From contig DASUWH010000075.1 in assembly GCA_036378535.1 (NCBI GenBank), forward strand, positions 1-64,000: a stretch of DNA of 64,000 bases, given 5' to 3'. Source of the DNA: Gp1-AA122 sp036378535 (GTDB lineage: Bacteria; Acidobacteriota; Terriglobia; Terriglobales; Acidobacteriaceae). The translations under genes and the position numbers were made by a program. Under the pieces are notes generated by a model that searched no databases, had not been told where the DNA came from, and saw nothing but the letters and a program-made list of their open reading frames with translations. Numbering within the stretch: the stretch's first letter is position 1; each line of letters starts with the position of its first letter. Positions 63,300 to 64,000 of this stretch are shown in pieces.

Positions 63300-63430
63300 T
63301 TAATTCTTGCTCATCAGCTCCCGCTCGACCATCGCCATGCCGCCGCTTGGTCTCTTCGGGCGTCTCGCGCACGTAGTGGCTCACCGTCGTGGCGCGCAAG
63401 CGCTGGCGCAGCAGCCAATTCGAGCCGCGG
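63300..63430 (-). pseudogene. Possible tyrosine recombinase C-terminal remnant, frameshifted
   Basis: On the minus strand, one frame reads NWLLRQRLRATTVSHYVRET then PEETK, which resembles the end of phage-type integrases (the Tyr after ATTVSHY would be the nucleophile). The natural ending MAMVERELMSKN lies in another frame; removal of one base near 63340 joins them. No upstream part of the gene remains; the next frame on this strand is the zinc-ribbon gene. The call rests on a short stretch. Confidence 0.35.
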
Positions 63431-63439
63431 TGCAGATTC

Positions 63440-63595
63440 CTAGTTCTGCTTGACACGCTTCGGCTCCCAGCGGTAGGCGCACTCTATACAAATCAGCGTA
63501 CCGTCTCTCAAGATGTAGCCGTCCAGTGTTGGTCGATTGCAGCTGTCGCAAATAAAACCGATCTCGCGAGCTCTTTCAATTGCTGTGGGATCCAT
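63440..63595 (-). CDS. Small zinc-ribbon protein (51 aa)
   Basis: A 51-residue protein: two CxxC pairs (CDSC and CIEC) separated by about 20 residues with a GY...DGTL turn, the classic layout of a zinc ribbon. AAGGAG lies seven bases before the ATG at 63595. The protein ends WEPKRVKQN. It may bind nucleic acid or another protein; I cannot name a family. Confidence 0.6.
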   Translation of the reverse strand: MDPTAIERAREIGFICDSCNRPTLDGYILRDGTLICIECAYRWEPKRVKQN

Positions 63596-64000
63596 TTGCA
63601 GACTCCTTCTGCCGCATCCAGCGAGTCATCGCTGATCGCACCGTGCTGGCCGTTAGGAAAATGGCTGTCGGTTGCGGAGCTGTGGAGCGAGTCCACAGCT
63701 GCTCAAGATGCTTTCATCAAAATTGTACGTGCCGGTTGTTCAGAGAGCAACTCGGAGACGATGGCGCAGGGGGTCCGGGTAGTTAAAATAGGGGTAAGAA
63801 TCTTCCGTCCTTATACTCCCATTGAAAATAAACGGCTTAGAGCTCGTGGTGTCCACCGAAGTGAAAGAAGTGACACCACGCGATTCGACTGCTACCGTTG
63901 GGGGAAAAGCGGTTTTTCTTCTCTGCTTGAACAAATCCAGTGCCGACTTTCAATCTAGCCATTTGTATCTGCCGCAGTAAACAGCACACCTAAGGAATTG
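63596..64000. other. 405-base right-end region without a supported gene
   Basis: I see no convincing gene. A 52-codon frame from TTG 63822 to 63980 has no ribosome-binding site. GC drops towards the end. The sequence continues beyond the window, so a gene start here could be cut off. Confidence 0.35.

Noticed and set aside
63389..63958. 189-codon plus-strand frame
   Set aside because: It runs opposite to the zinc-ribbon gene and the recombinase remnant; its composition is not protein-like.
63822..63980. 52-codon frame from a TTG start
   Set aside because: No ribosome-binding site, no motif, and it lies at the window edge; kept only as part of the unassigned region.
1..64000. CRISPR arrays, rRNA genes, or complete insertion sequences
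   Set aside because: No regularly spaced direct repeats, no rRNA-like sequence and no transposase gene were seen; the repeats are short palindromes.

Overview
The window looks like a chromosomal segment of a soil acidobacterium (Acidobacteriota, probably class Terriglobia). This is inferred from gene content and style: a large Oar-type TonB-dependent receptor with an N-terminal carboxypeptidase-regulatory domain, three Hanks-type kinases fused to TPR and periplasmic modules, many small secreted proteins of unknown function, DinB and amidohydrolase genes, and short palindromic repeats in many intergenic gaps. No marker gene fixes the species. Function calls come from reading translations and motifs; no database search was possible.

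Layout. 0-11 kb: SDR oxidoreductase, TonB receptor, a CMD-like protein overlapping an aminotransferase, secreted amidohydrolase, cupin, and a tight thrC-thrB pair. 11-17 kb: small and secreted proteins (HEIAE-motif protein, DinB, SYLF, a degenerate receiver, two related tandem secreted proteins) and an HpcH-type aldolase. 17-31 kb: a kinase with TPRs, a large PIG-L deacetylase, amino-acid permease, MFS exporter, ornithine-cyclodeaminase homologue, a second DinB protein, and a TPR protein overlapping a ClC channel.

31-45.5 kb is the most interesting part. It is a co-directional run that appears to make or remodel membrane lipids: a radical SAM enzyme with the cysteine layout of tetraether-lipid synthases (Tes), a gluconokinase-like gene, a HAD-like/fatty acyl reductase fusion, a second extended SDR, a pyruvyl-transferase-like enzyme, an acyl-CoA ligase, an enoyl-CoA-hydratase-like protein, an acyl carrier protein, a second adenylate-forming ligase, a diacylglycerol-kinase-type lipid kinase, then a membrane thioredoxin and VKOR. 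Several neighbours overlap by 4-16 bases. I read this as a candidate pathway for alkyl-ether and/or membrane-spanning (iso-diabolic or brGDGT-type) lipids, with the genes split out rather than fused.

45.5-58.6 kb: OB-fold-like secreted protein, ribA, BNR-repeat protein, an orphan DUF4123 protein, a 1650-residue kinase with PEGA repeats, a Pal-like lipoprotein, a secreted TPR protein with an internal duplication, and a convergent third kinase.

58.7-64 kb looks like the edge of an old integrated element. It starts at a 3' half of a tRNA-Leu(TAG) gene with no 5' half and contains a frameshifted possible tyrosine-recombinase C-terminus. It carries an alpha/beta hydrolase, a second PIG-L protein, two unknown membrane proteins and several very small proteins, including a 51-residue zinc-ribbon protein.
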